This document shows positions 1 through 5,329 of a stretch of DNA of 5,329 nt, piece by piece. The first letter of the stretch is position 1. Every line of letters starts with the position of its first letter. The DNA comes from an uncultured Clostridia bacterium (GTDB lineage: Bacteria; Bacillota; Clostridia; TANB77; CAG-508): NCBI GenBank assembly GCA_944392065.1, contig CALXVO010000085.1, positions 1 to 5,329 of the forward strand. The letters are read 5' to 3'. The notes beneath the pieces were generated by a model, which was not told the origin of the DNA, made no database searches, and worked only from the letters and a program-made list of their open reading frames with translations. Made by a program: the position numbers and the translations under genes.

Positions 1-3
1 CTT

Positions 4-89
4 CACAAAAGTCAAACGACTTTTTGTTGCTTTTGCACATTTTCCTAACGACTTTTAAGGATTGCTCACACATTTTCCTAACGACTTTT
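4..89. repeat. Degenerate 33-bp tandem direct repeat
   Basis: A 21-base unit, CACATTTTCCTAACGACTTT plus a final T, occurs identically at 36-56 and 69-89, exactly 33 bases apart. A third, diverged copy at 4-24 keeps the outer CACA and the AACGACTTTT end. In that copy the middle is changed so that it forms a perfect 7-bp hairpin (AAAAGTC at 7-13, loop AAAC, GACTTTT at 18-24). The 11-12 base linkers are less conserved but share TTGCT. Read on the minus strand, the repeat is open in one frame from an ATG at 71-73 to the window edge, giving an 11-residue peptide repeat around KVVRKMC. No convincing Shine-Dalgarno site supports translation. The array may continue past the left edge. Its function is unknown. 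Confidence 0.8.
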
Positions 90-195
90 TAGTATTGTTC
101 TATTATCTTTTATCCTTTGAAATATTCATTTGCATATTTCTGTTTTCATTTTTCTATATATTAACAATTTTAAAAACATCATATTAAAAGGTATT

Positions 196-224
196 AAAAA
201 ACCTCGGTCTATTGTTTCCGAGGT
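196..224 (-). terminator. Intrinsic terminator of the metG unit
   Basis: On the minus strand a 7-bp GC-rich stem (ACCTCGG, 224-218, with CCGAGGT, 207-201) encloses a 10-base loop and runs directly into a tract of six T residues (201-196). It begins seven bases after the TAA of the yfcE remnant (231-233), the expected place for the end of the metG transcript. Upstream A residues could pair partly with the T tract. The plus strand also has a T run after the stem (CTCTTTTT), so some two-way function is possible. Confidence 0.88.
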
Positions 225-230
225 CTCTTT

Positions 231-407
231 TTAAAATTCTTTTTTATCTATAGCATTCCCTTCTACATATTTTAAGATAATGCTATTGCCATCTATTATT
301 ACATAACTATTTTTTGTATCATTCTTTGGTAATGAAATAGATCCGCTATTTACAAATAACTTTCCTTCTTTTTCTTTTATAAATCCAGTATGGAAATGAC
401 CATACAT
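231..407 (-). pseudogene. C-terminal remnant of a YfcE/MJ0936-type phosphodiesterase
   Basis: Reading from ATG at 405-407 to TAA at 231-233 gives 58 residues. They resemble the C-terminal third of the YfcE/MJ0936 family of small calcineurin-like metallophosphoesterases. The visible marks are YGHFH (residues 2-6, corresponding to the family's metal-binding GHTH), then VNSGSISLPK (19-28) followed by NSYVIIDG, matching the family's usual NPGSxSxP...SYxI ending. Full-length members are about 155-180 residues. The first ~100 residues, with the DxH, GDxx and GNxD metal and active-site motifs, are absent. The upstream DNA is the metG tail, so they cannot lie in another frame nearby. The remnant is in frame with the metG tail and separated from it by TAA TAA CTT. 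No good Shine-Dalgarno site precedes the ATG. It is almost certainly a non-functional 3' fragment left by a deletion, or an assembly artefact. The family call is from remembered motifs. Confidence 0.75.
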
Positions 408-413
408 AAGTTA

Positions 414-674
414 TTACATTCTCTCAAATAAAGGCTCTATATTCTCTAATTTAATCCCAGCTTTAGCCTCTATTAAATCCCATGACTTATTCTCTATTTG
501 CAAGTATTTACGTATTTTCTCACAAGCATTTGGCATGAATGGTTCAAATATATTAGATAAATTTGCAATGATGCAAGCACAAGTATAAATAGTGTTATTG
601 AATCCTTCTATATCTTCTTTCTTTTGAATCCAAGGTTTTTGTTCGTCATAATATTTGTTAGCTGTTTCAACAAG
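414..674 (-). pseudogene. metG C-terminal tail, out of frame with the main ORF
   Basis: These 86 codons (674-417) plus TAA at 414-416 continue the methionyl-tRNA synthetase sequence in a frame shifted by one base from the main ORF. The translation contains NKYYDEQKPW (residues 6-15) and EPFMPNA (44-50), which match the NKYxDexxPW and PFMP motifs of the helical anticodon-binding domain, and it ends IEPLFERM at the usual end of the synthetase core. Skipping one base at about 675 joins Met441-Arg442 of the main ORF directly to Leu-Val-Glu-Thr of this tail. The number of residues between the conserved EA and NKY positions then matches the family, so a single inserted base explains the break best. 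The segment has no start site of its own. The repaired protein would be 528 residues, a short MetRS without the C-terminal tRNA-binding (Trbp111/EMAP-II-like) domain. Confidence 0.85.
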
Positions 675-2001
675 TCCGCATTGCTATATTTGAAGCTTCT
701 TTAAATTCTAATTTCTCTATATTTTCTCCAACTAGCTTGTACGTTTTTTCAATCTCTTCTTTTATGTTTTCATCTAACTTACCTGCTGGTACTTCTTCTA
801 ATTCTTTAAATTTTAATGTTCTATTTACTAAATTTCCGAATTTGTTTAGCAACTCTCCATTATTAGTTGCTATTAGCGCTTCTTCTGTAAAGTTAGAATC
901 CTTTTTTTCTGGTCCATTATTAATTAAGTGAAAACGTAGACTATCTACATTATATTTATCTGCTAATTCTAAAGCAGGAATACCATTTCCCTTGCTCTTA
1001 GAAATTTTTTCGTCATTTATATTTAAATATTCAGATGAAACTATTGTATTTACCAAGTGATAGTTCTCTTTCATTGCAAGTAATAGGACATTAAAAATAA
1101 TACTATGAAATACAATATTATCTTTACCATGTACCATGTAAATTATTGGATTATATTCTTCTTTCCAAAATTCTTCCCAATTTTTTCCGGTTTCTTCACA
1201 TTTCTTCATAGTAGCTGTAATATATCCGAGTACTGCTTCTATCCAAACATACATTTTTTTGCTTTCATATCCTTGAACTGGAATATCTACTCCCCAGTCT
1301 AAATCTCTTGTGACTGCTCTGTCTACTAAACCTTGTTTCAAATATTTATTTGTTTCATTTTTTGCATTAATTCTCCATAAATTATCGTTTTCTTCTACAT
1401 ATCTCTCTATTTCCTTTTGGAATTTAGATAATGCTAAATATAAATTTTTATTATCCTTTAAAACGATTGATGAGCCACATTCTAAGCAAATTCCTTCTTT
1501 CATATCTTCTATTGTAGGAACATATCTGCAATTATCACATTGCTCTGCCTTTGTAACTTGTCCACATTTAGGACATGTAATTTGTAACTCTCTATCAGAT
1601 AAAAATTTATTGCATTTCTCACAAAAAGCTTGTGGTTCAATTTTTTCATAAATATATCCATTGTCATATATTTTTTTAAACATCTTCATTACTTCTTGTC
1701 TATGAAAATCTGTATCTGTATTTGTATATAGATCATAGGAGAATCCAAATTTTTCGAGTGTTTTTTTGTCTCTGGTGTGATAATATTCTGCGATTTCTTT
1801 TGGACTTTTTTTCTCTTTTTTAGCCCTTTCTGTTATAGGTGTTCCATGGCAGTCCGTCCCTGAAACAAACATAACTGTATTTCCAGTCGCTCTATAATAT
1901 CTAGCAAGAACATCTCCTGAAATTAAGCCAGCAATATGTCCTAAATGCAAATCACTGTTTGCATATGGCCATGCCCCACCTATTAAAATATTTTTAGTCA
2001 T
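667..2001 (-). CDS. metG: Methionyl-tRNA synthetase (metG), 3' end frameshifted
   Basis: Class I aminoacyl-tRNA synthetase that charges tRNA-Met with methionine in the cytoplasm, for initiation and elongation. The start is ATG at 1999-2001, giving MTKNILIGGAWPYANSD, with Shine-Dalgarno AAAGGA (2016-2011) nine bases upstream; a longer reading back to 2094 runs through a leader hairpin and adds residues the family lacks. Visible features are the Rossmann signature HLGH (19-22), GTDCHGTPI (48-56), and a zinc-binding insertion with four CxxC pairs (Cys127/130, 143/146, 155/158, 172/175). Further on are WGVDIPVQGY (236-245), YVWIEA (251-256) and the KMSKS-type loop KISKS (332-336). Four CxxC pairs are the two-knuckle arrangement known from E. 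coli-like and archaeal MetRS. The frame ends after 444 residues (...AMRTC, TGA at 667-669), within the anticodon-binding domain; the missing 86 residues lie at 414-674 in another frame. As written, the product lacks most of its anticodon-recognition helices. It is either a pseudogene (with a second synthetase elsewhere) or an intact gene carrying a one-base sequence error. Confidence 0.93.
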   Translation of the reverse strand: MTKNILIGGAWPYANSDLHLGHIAGLISGDVLARYYRATGNTVMFVSGTDCHGTPITERAKKEKKSPKEIAEYYHTRDKKTLEKFGFSYDLYTNTDTDFHRQEVMKMFKKIYDNGYIYEKIEPQAFCEKCNKFLSDRELQITCPKCGQVTKAEQCDNCRYVPTIEDMKEGICLECGSSIVLKDNKNLYLALSKFQKEIERYVEENDNLWRINAKNETNKYLKQGLVDRAVTRDLDWGVDIPVQGYESKKMYVWIEAVLGYITATMKKCEETGKNWEEFWKEEYNPIIYMVHGKDNIVFHSIIFNVLLLAMKENYHLVNTIVSSEYLNINDEKISKSKGNGIPALELADKYNVDSLRFHLINNGPEKKDSNFTEEALIATNNGELLNKFGNLVNRTLKFKELEEVPAGKLDENIKEEIEKTYKLVGENIEKLEFKEASNIAMRTC

Positions 2002-2008
2002 AAAAATC

Positions 2009-2107
2009 AATCCTTTCATATGCAATGTAGTTCCACACGGCAGATATATATTTTGTTCGAAAAGTTGGAGAACACAATATATATCTGCTAGCAAGATGGA
2101 ACGGATT
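2009..2107 (-). promoter_or_regulatory. Structured 5' leader of metG, possible cis-regulatory RNA
   Basis: The RNA upstream of metG can fold into one extended structure. The inner stem is 12 bp (2087-2076 with 2052-2041), a G/A mismatch, then 5 bp (2074-2070 with 2058-2054), with an 11-base loop. Across an asymmetric internal loop (UCUUGCUAG facing CCGUG), a second helix pairs GUUCCA (2102-2097) with UGGAAC (2035-2030). Directly 5' of GUUCCA, AAUCC (2107-2103) can pair with GGAUU (2013-2009), which includes the GGA of the metG Shine-Dalgarno site. Closing that helix would hide the ribosome-binding site, suggesting translational control. I do not recognise a T-box, SAM riboswitch or other named class. 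The helices are seen in the sequence; the regulatory role is inferred. Confidence 0.5.
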
Positions 2108-2122
2108 TTAGATAGAAATTCT

Positions 2123-2150
2123 TTTATATAAAGTTATAGCAAAGTAACAA
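2123..2150 (-). promoter_or_regulatory. Candidate promoter of metG
   Basis: On the minus strand, TTGTTA (2150-2145) and TATAAA (2128-2123) are separated by 16 bases and resemble -35 and -10 boxes of the main sigma factor. Transcription would start near 2116, giving a metG leader of about 115 nt whose 5' end lies just before the AAUCC segment of the leader fold. The -35 box overlaps the loop and second arm of the 14-bp inverted repeat at 2134-2165. In DNA this AT-rich such matches occur by chance, so this is only a candidate. Confidence 0.4.
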
Positions 2151-2165
2151 ATTACTTTGCTATAA
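2134..2165 (-). terminator. Perfect 14-bp inverted repeat after the glmM unit
   Basis: The arms at 2134-2147 and 2152-2165 are exact reverse complements (TTATAGCAAAGTAA) around a 4-base loop. The repeat begins 11 bases beyond the TAA of the small membrane-protein gene, where a terminator would be expected. The following tract on the minus strand is CTTTATAT, a weak U run, so termination may be inefficient; the hairpin could instead stabilise the mRNA 3' end. It could also be a protein-binding palindrome, because a candidate metG -35 box sits in it. Confidence 0.6.
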
Positions 2166-2175
2166 TATCTAAGAT

Positions 2176-2514
2176 TTAAATTTTTCCCCAGAACCAGTCT
2201 AGGCTATTATCAATGCTTTTTTTCTTTTTTAATTTTGCTTCAATATCATCAATCCATAAATATGAGATAAATGAAATTAATACAAAAATTAAGTCAAATA
2301 CCATTGTAACTATTAAGTCAGATACTGTATCTTGAGTTAAATTAGAACTTGTTGTAAATACAACTACGTGAGCGATTAGCAATCCTACAAATACAAAAAG
2401 CAGTATTGCTGTTATTACACTCCTTTTGGTTTCCTTTGCTAGTATTAACACAAGAACAAATATTAAAGTAGCTACTAATAGTGTTAATGGATTTGTAAAG
2501 TTTATCATTGGCAT
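2176..2514 (-). CDS. Small three-helix membrane protein of unknown function
   Basis: This 112-residue protein is not one I recognise. It has three predicted membrane helices, at about residues 8-26, 33-53 and 65-87. A charged stretch (DDIEAKLKKKKS, 89-100) and a tryptophan-containing tail ending DWFWGKI follow. The positive tail points to a cytoplasmic C-terminus. The residue 54-64 loop (FTTSSNLTQDT) is polar and would then be outside. There is no signal-peptide cleavage site or catalytic motif. Start ATG at 2512-2514 has a strong AGGGGGA Shine-Dalgarno site (2528-2522) seven bases upstream; an in-frame ATG two codons later is possible but less well spaced. The gene follows glmM after 21 bases, with no terminator between, so the two are probably co-transcribed. 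That suggests an envelope-related role, but this rests on position alone. Confidence 0.85.
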   Translation of the reverse strand: MPMINFTNPLTLLVATLIFVLVLILAKETKRSVITAILLFVFVGLLIAHVVVFTTSSNLTQDTVSDLIVTMVFDLIFVLISFISYLWIDDIEAKLKKKKSIDNSLDWFWGKI

Positions 2515-2535
2515 CTTTCATTCCCCCTAAATATA

Positions 2536-3906
2536 TTAATTTAATTTTTTTTCAATTAATTTTGAAAGGTTCTCCGCTTTAGTTTTTATGTATTCTTTAT
2601 CCTTTCCCTCAATCATAACTCTAACTAATGGCTCAGTACCTGATGGTCTTATTAAGACTCTTCCATTTCCAGAAAATTCTTCTTTTAGTTTTTCAATTTC
2701 TTGTTTGATTTCTGGGTCTTCCTCATACTGATATTTTTTGCTACTTGCCACTTTTGCATTAATTAAAACTTGAGGATATATTTGTATTATATCACAAATT
2801 TTTGAAACAGTCATACTTTTTTCTAAAATTATTTTAATAAACATTAAAGATGTTAAAATTCCATCTCCAGTTGGATTATAATCTAGCAATATAATGTGTC
2901 CTGATTGTTCTCCACCAAGATTATATCCTTCTTTTAACATTTTTTCAAGTACATATCTATCTCCTACTTTAGTTTCTTCAAAATTAATATTGTTTGATTC
3001 AGCATATTTTTTTAATCCCAGATTACTCATTACTGTTGCAACTAAAGTATCTTTTTTTAGTGTGCCTTTTTCCTTCATATAATTGGATATTACAGCTAAT
3101 AGTTTATCTCCATCAATTTCATTTCCCTTTTCGTCGACTGCTAAACATCTATCTCCATCTCCATCATAAGCAATTCCTAAATTACATTTATTTTCTACTA
3201 CATATTTTTTTAATACATCAAGATGCGTCGAACCACAATTTTCATTTATATTTGTACCATTAGGTGTGTTATTTAGTATATAATGCTTTATTCCAAGTGA
3301 TGTAAAAACCTTTTCTGCCACAACTGAAGTAGCACCATTTGCAGTATCTATTGCAACAACAAAATCTTTTGGTATATTTATTTTTTCAAAATCTTCTTCA
3401 AAAATTTTTCTAAAGAAATATACATACTCATCTAATAAATCTGTTCTTATTTCAGATACTCCGATTTTATCATTTACTGCTGAAAAATCGTCTAATTTAC
3501 CTGAATCCATTACTTCTTCAATTTCTTCTTCAAGTTCATCCGGTATTTTCATTCCTTTATTGCTAAAATATTTTACTCCATTAAATTCATATGTATTGTG
3601 AGATGCCGAGATAACAACACTTGCATCCGCTTTTAGTTTTTTAGTTAAATAAGCAACTCCTGGTGTAGGCATTACTCCAAGAATTTTTACATTTGCTCCA
3701 TAGCTTAGAAAACCTGCTGTCATTGCACTTTCTATTAATGTTCCTGAAATACGTGTATCCCTACCTATTAAAATTGTTGGTGTTTCATTTTTTAAATGCT
3801 TAGATAACACATAGGCTCCTGCTTTTGCAACTCTATATACTAAATTAGGTGATAATTCAGTATTAGCAATTCTTCTAATTCCATCTGTTCCAAAATATTT
3901 TCTCAT
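2536..3906 (-). CDS. glmM: Phosphoglucosamine mutase GlmM
   Basis: Converts glucosamine-6-phosphate to glucosamine-1-phosphate in the cytoplasm, the step before GlmU makes UDP-GlcNAc for peptidoglycan and other envelope polymers. The 456 residues match the family length (about 445-455). Its four alpha-D-phosphohexomutase domains carry all expected motifs: N-terminal FGTDGIRR (5-12), catalytic phosphoserine loop ISASHNT (99-105, Ser102), Mg-binding DGDGDR (248-253), sugar-binding GGEQSGH (331-337) and phosphate-binding RPSGTEPLVRVM (420-431). The SGT-type phosphate loop and family-specific N-terminus favour GlmM over ManB/Pgm. In the serine loop, Thr105 replaces the usual proline of SASHNP. 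Activation is expected by phosphorylation of Ser102. Start ATG at 3904-3906 has GGAGG (3918-3914) eight bases upstream; two earlier ATGs (from 3924) overlap that site and add residues not seen in the family. It leads a probable two-gene unit with the small membrane protein downstream. Confidence 0.97.
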   Translation of the reverse strand: MRKYFGTDGIRRIANTELSPNLVYRVAKAGAYVLSKHLKNETPTILIGRDTRISGTLIESAMTAGFLSYGANVKILGVMPTPGVAYLTKKLKADASVVISASHNTYEFNGVKYFSNKGMKIPDELEEEIEEVMDSGKLDDFSAVNDKIGVSEIRTDLLDEYVYFFRKIFEEDFEKINIPKDFVVAIDTANGATSVVAEKVFTSLGIKHYILNNTPNGTNINENCGSTHLDVLKKYVVENKCNLGIAYDGDGDRCLAVDEKGNEIDGDKLLAVISNYMKEKGTLKKDTLVATVMSNLGLKKYAESNNINFEETKVGDRYVLEKMLKEGYNLGGEQSGHIILLDYNPTGDGILTSLMFIKIILEKSMTVSKICDIIQIYPQVLINAKVASSKKYQYEEDPEIKQEIEKLKEEFSGNGRVLIRPSGTEPLVRVMIEGKDKEYIKTKAENLSKLIEKKLN

Positions 3907-3955
3907 TTGGCTAACCTCCATCATTTTTATATTTTTAAAACAATATATCTCTTAT

Positions 3956-3984
3956 AGTATATTACAAATACTTATATATTTCTA
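3956..3984 (-). promoter_or_regulatory. Candidate promoter of glmM
   Basis: In the gap between the upstream membrane-protein gene and glmM (3925-4078), the minus strand has TAGAAA (3984-3979) and TATACT (3961-3956) separated by 17 bases. This is a fair match to a main-sigma promoter, placing the start about 40 bases before the glmM Shine-Dalgarno site. The gap is otherwise very AT-rich; I see no riboswitch, repeat or clear intrinsic terminator in it, so read-through from the upstream gene is also possible. Confidence 0.45.
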
Positions 3985-4078
3985 TATTTTTTGTTAATTT
4001 TTATTCTAATATTTTCTATTCCCAGTTACAATTCACATTCTTTAAAAGTTCCATTTATAAAGATATTAATTCTTTGTT

Positions 4079-5329
4079 CTAATTTCCACAGAAATATAAT
4101 ACATTTCCTTCAATTACCATTTGTTCATTTGAGAACTCATCCCATTGTTTACCTTTAAAGTATTCATCATACTGTTCATCTGTAATAGGAGCAAATTCTA
4201 AATCTCTTTCGATATAAAATATAATCGCTTCTCTTAGTGCCCATGTATTTAATGCTGCTTGAGTCATGCAACCCACTTCCATAAAGCCATGATAATAAGC
4301 ATTTCCTCTTATAACCGCAGCTATTTTTGTTACTTTTATATTTGTTTCTTTTTCATACTCTTCAATTGTTTCTTTTATCCTTTGACAATTTTCTTTATCT
4401 ATTTTATTTACCATTATATGTTGGTTTGTAATAATTACATAAGTAAAAAAATTAAGTGCAAAAACTACTGAAATAAAAATATAAATTATTATTTTTATTG
4501 CTGTTTTAGCAGTTTGCGTAGAATATAACAAAAACAACATAGATATTCCAATTGTTGTTCCAAAAGCCATACTAGTACGCGGTTCAATATTTAATCCTGA
4601 AGCCATTATTACCGGCATTAAAGAAATTACAATAGAAGCAATGATAATAAATACATAACTCAATAATAATTCTAATCTATTCTTTTTTTGTAAGCAGATA
4701 GTAAGAATTGTTATTACTATTATTCCTATGTGCATATAAGCAGGAATAATATTGAAAGATTTTACTAATAATTTATACATTGAGTTCCATATATTATAAA
4801 AACTAAATTCAACATTTCCTATTTGAATTCTTGTACTTTCAAATAAAATATTTGAATATAATATTGTTAGTAGCATTGTAATTCCATAAATAAGACTAAT
4901 CTTTACTAGAGTAATAATCTTTGTTTTTATATTATCTTTTTCAAATAGCAAATAATAAGCAAATAGAAACATTGGAAAAATAGCTATAGATCCTTGATAA
5001 CAAAACGCTGCTATCACTAGTAAAATAGTTGCTTTTATATAACCGTATTGCTGTTTATCAATAATCATTTTAGTAGATACTATACTTAATAATATTCCTA
5101 ATGCAAGCATAAAACTTTCTAAAAAGTAAATATATTCTATTGCTAAATAATTATATACTAATAGAAAAGAGATCAATAAAATCATTATTTTGACTATTTT
5201 GTTGTTCCCTTCGAAATTTCTTATACATAATTTATAAATAATAACAACAGAACACGACAAAAAAATCAAACCTAGTATTAAAGAAATAACGGAATATAAT
5301 TCTACTGACATATGTATCTTATCAGCCAA
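4079..5329 (-). CDS. GtrII-like polytopic membrane protein (5' end outside window)
   Basis: A frame of 416 codons is open to the window edge and ends in TAG at 4079-4081. The codon at the edge is TTG and the first ATG (seventh codon) has no clear start signal, so the N-terminus is probably outside. Numbering from the edge codon, about nine hydrophobic segments lie near residues 11-33, 46-62, 67-88, 98-128 (long, possibly two), 137-160, 194-213, 219-245, 252-270 and 277-300. A soluble C-terminal domain follows (301-416), ending in acidic and aromatic sequence with QWDEF and VLYFCGN. The pattern, including YIYFLESFMLALGILLS (66-82) and YQGSIAIFPMFL (111-122), resembles the GtrII-like glucosyltransferase family (polyprenyl-linked sugar donors, surface polysaccharide modification). 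The catalytic N-terminal part of that family would be in the missing region, so the assignment rests on overall look. The alternative is another multi-pass envelope polysaccharide protein. Whether it shares a transcript with glmM is unclear, since a gap of about 170 bases separates them. Confidence 0.7.
   Translation of the reverse strand: MADKIHMSVELYSVISLILGLIFLSCSVVIIYKLCIRNFEGNNKIVKIMILLISFLLVYNYLAIEYIYFLESFMLALGILLSIVSTKMIIDKQQYGYIKATILLVIAAFCYQGSIAIFPMFLFAYYLLFEKDNIKTKIITLVKISLIYGITMLLTILYSNILFESTRIQIGNVEFSFYNIWNSMYKLLVKSFNIIPAYMHIGIIVITILTICLQKKNRLELLLSYVFIIIASIVISLMPVIMASGLNIEPRTSMAFGTTIGISMLFLLYSTQTAKTAIKIIIYIFISVVFALNFFTYVIITNQHIMVNKIDKENCQRIKETIEEYEKETNIKVTKIAAVIRGNAYYHGFMEVGCMTQAALNTWALREAIIFYIERDLEFAPITDEQYDEYFKGKQWDEFSNEQMVIEGNVLYFCGN

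Noticed and set aside
4..89. CRISPR array
   Set aside because: Only two exact copies of a 21-base unit with 11-12 base linkers that are themselves similar; CRISPR spacers are longer and unique, and no cas gene is present.
231..407. Functional 58-residue protein from the yfcE remnant
   Set aside because: It lacks the metal-binding and catalytic N-terminal two thirds of the family and has no good Shine-Dalgarno site before its ATG.
667..669. UGA read as an amino acid in metG
   Set aside because: Reading through the TGA would not recover the tail, which is in a different frame; tryptophan is encoded by TGG in the genes here and no selenocysteine context is evident.
664..680. Programmed +1 frameshift in metG
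   Set aside because: The stop context is ACT TGT TGA A, without a prfB-like CTT TGA C or another slippery codon, and no stimulatory element is apparent; a cysteine tRNA would not re-pair on GTT.
1310..1651. Plus-strand ORFs overlapping metG, glmM and the membrane-protein gene
   Set aside because: They are antisense to frames with clear family motifs, show no recognisable domains and have no convincing ribosome-binding sites.
2002..2094. Longer metG reading starting at 2094
   Set aside because: The added 31 residues run through the leader hairpin and are unlike MetRS N-termini; the ATG at 2001 has a well-placed AAAGGA.
2002..2116. T-box or SAM riboswitch upstream of metG
   Set aside because: GUGUGGAAC faintly recalls the T-box GGUGGNACC, but there is no specifier stem-loop arrangement or terminator/antiterminator pair, and the SAM-I core motifs are absent; the leader is also short for a T-box.
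5327..5329. TTG at the window edge as the true start of the GtrII-like gene
   Set aside because: It is simply the first codon of an open frame at the boundary; no upstream sequence is visible and the family normally has additional N-terminal sequence.

Overview
The window is AT-rich DNA from a bacterium that uses the standard code: tryptophan is TGG, and the intact genes end in TAA or TAG. The Shine-Dalgarno sites are strong and purine-rich (GGAGG, AGGGGGA, AAAGGA). Together with the gene content this suggests a low-GC Bacillota, most likely an uncultured Clostridia-type organism; that placement is inferred. All genes lie on the minus strand, so the window is read biologically from right to left.

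From the right edge: a polytopic membrane protein resembling GtrII-type glycosyltransferases runs in from outside the window (4079-5329, N-terminus missing). A roughly 170-bp AT-rich gap with a plausible promoter follows. Next come glmM, phosphoglucosamine mutase (2536-3906), which supplies glucosamine-1-phosphate for UDP-GlcNAc and cell-wall synthesis, and, 21 bp downstream, an unrecognised 112-residue three-helix membrane protein (2176-2514). A perfect 14-bp inverted repeat closes this unit. A second transcription unit begins with a possible promoter and a structured leader of about 115 nt, then metG, methionyl-tRNA synthetase (start at 2001).

The left end of the metG unit is damaged. The metG frame is broken by one extra base near 675, and its last 86 codons continue in another frame (414-674). 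Immediately after the metG stop lies only the C-terminal third of a YfcE-like phosphodiesterase (231-407), whose first ~100 residues are absent. A good intrinsic terminator (196-224) ends the unit. The remaining ~190 bases at the left edge hold a degenerate 33-bp tandem repeat (4-89); I see no recognisable gene at 90-195.

The genes are mainly housekeeping and envelope functions. I see no defence, mobile or otherwise novel multi-gene system. The points most worth checking are the two lesions in the metG-yfcE tail, the metG leader fold that can pair with the Shine-Dalgarno site, and the 33-bp repeat at the left edge.
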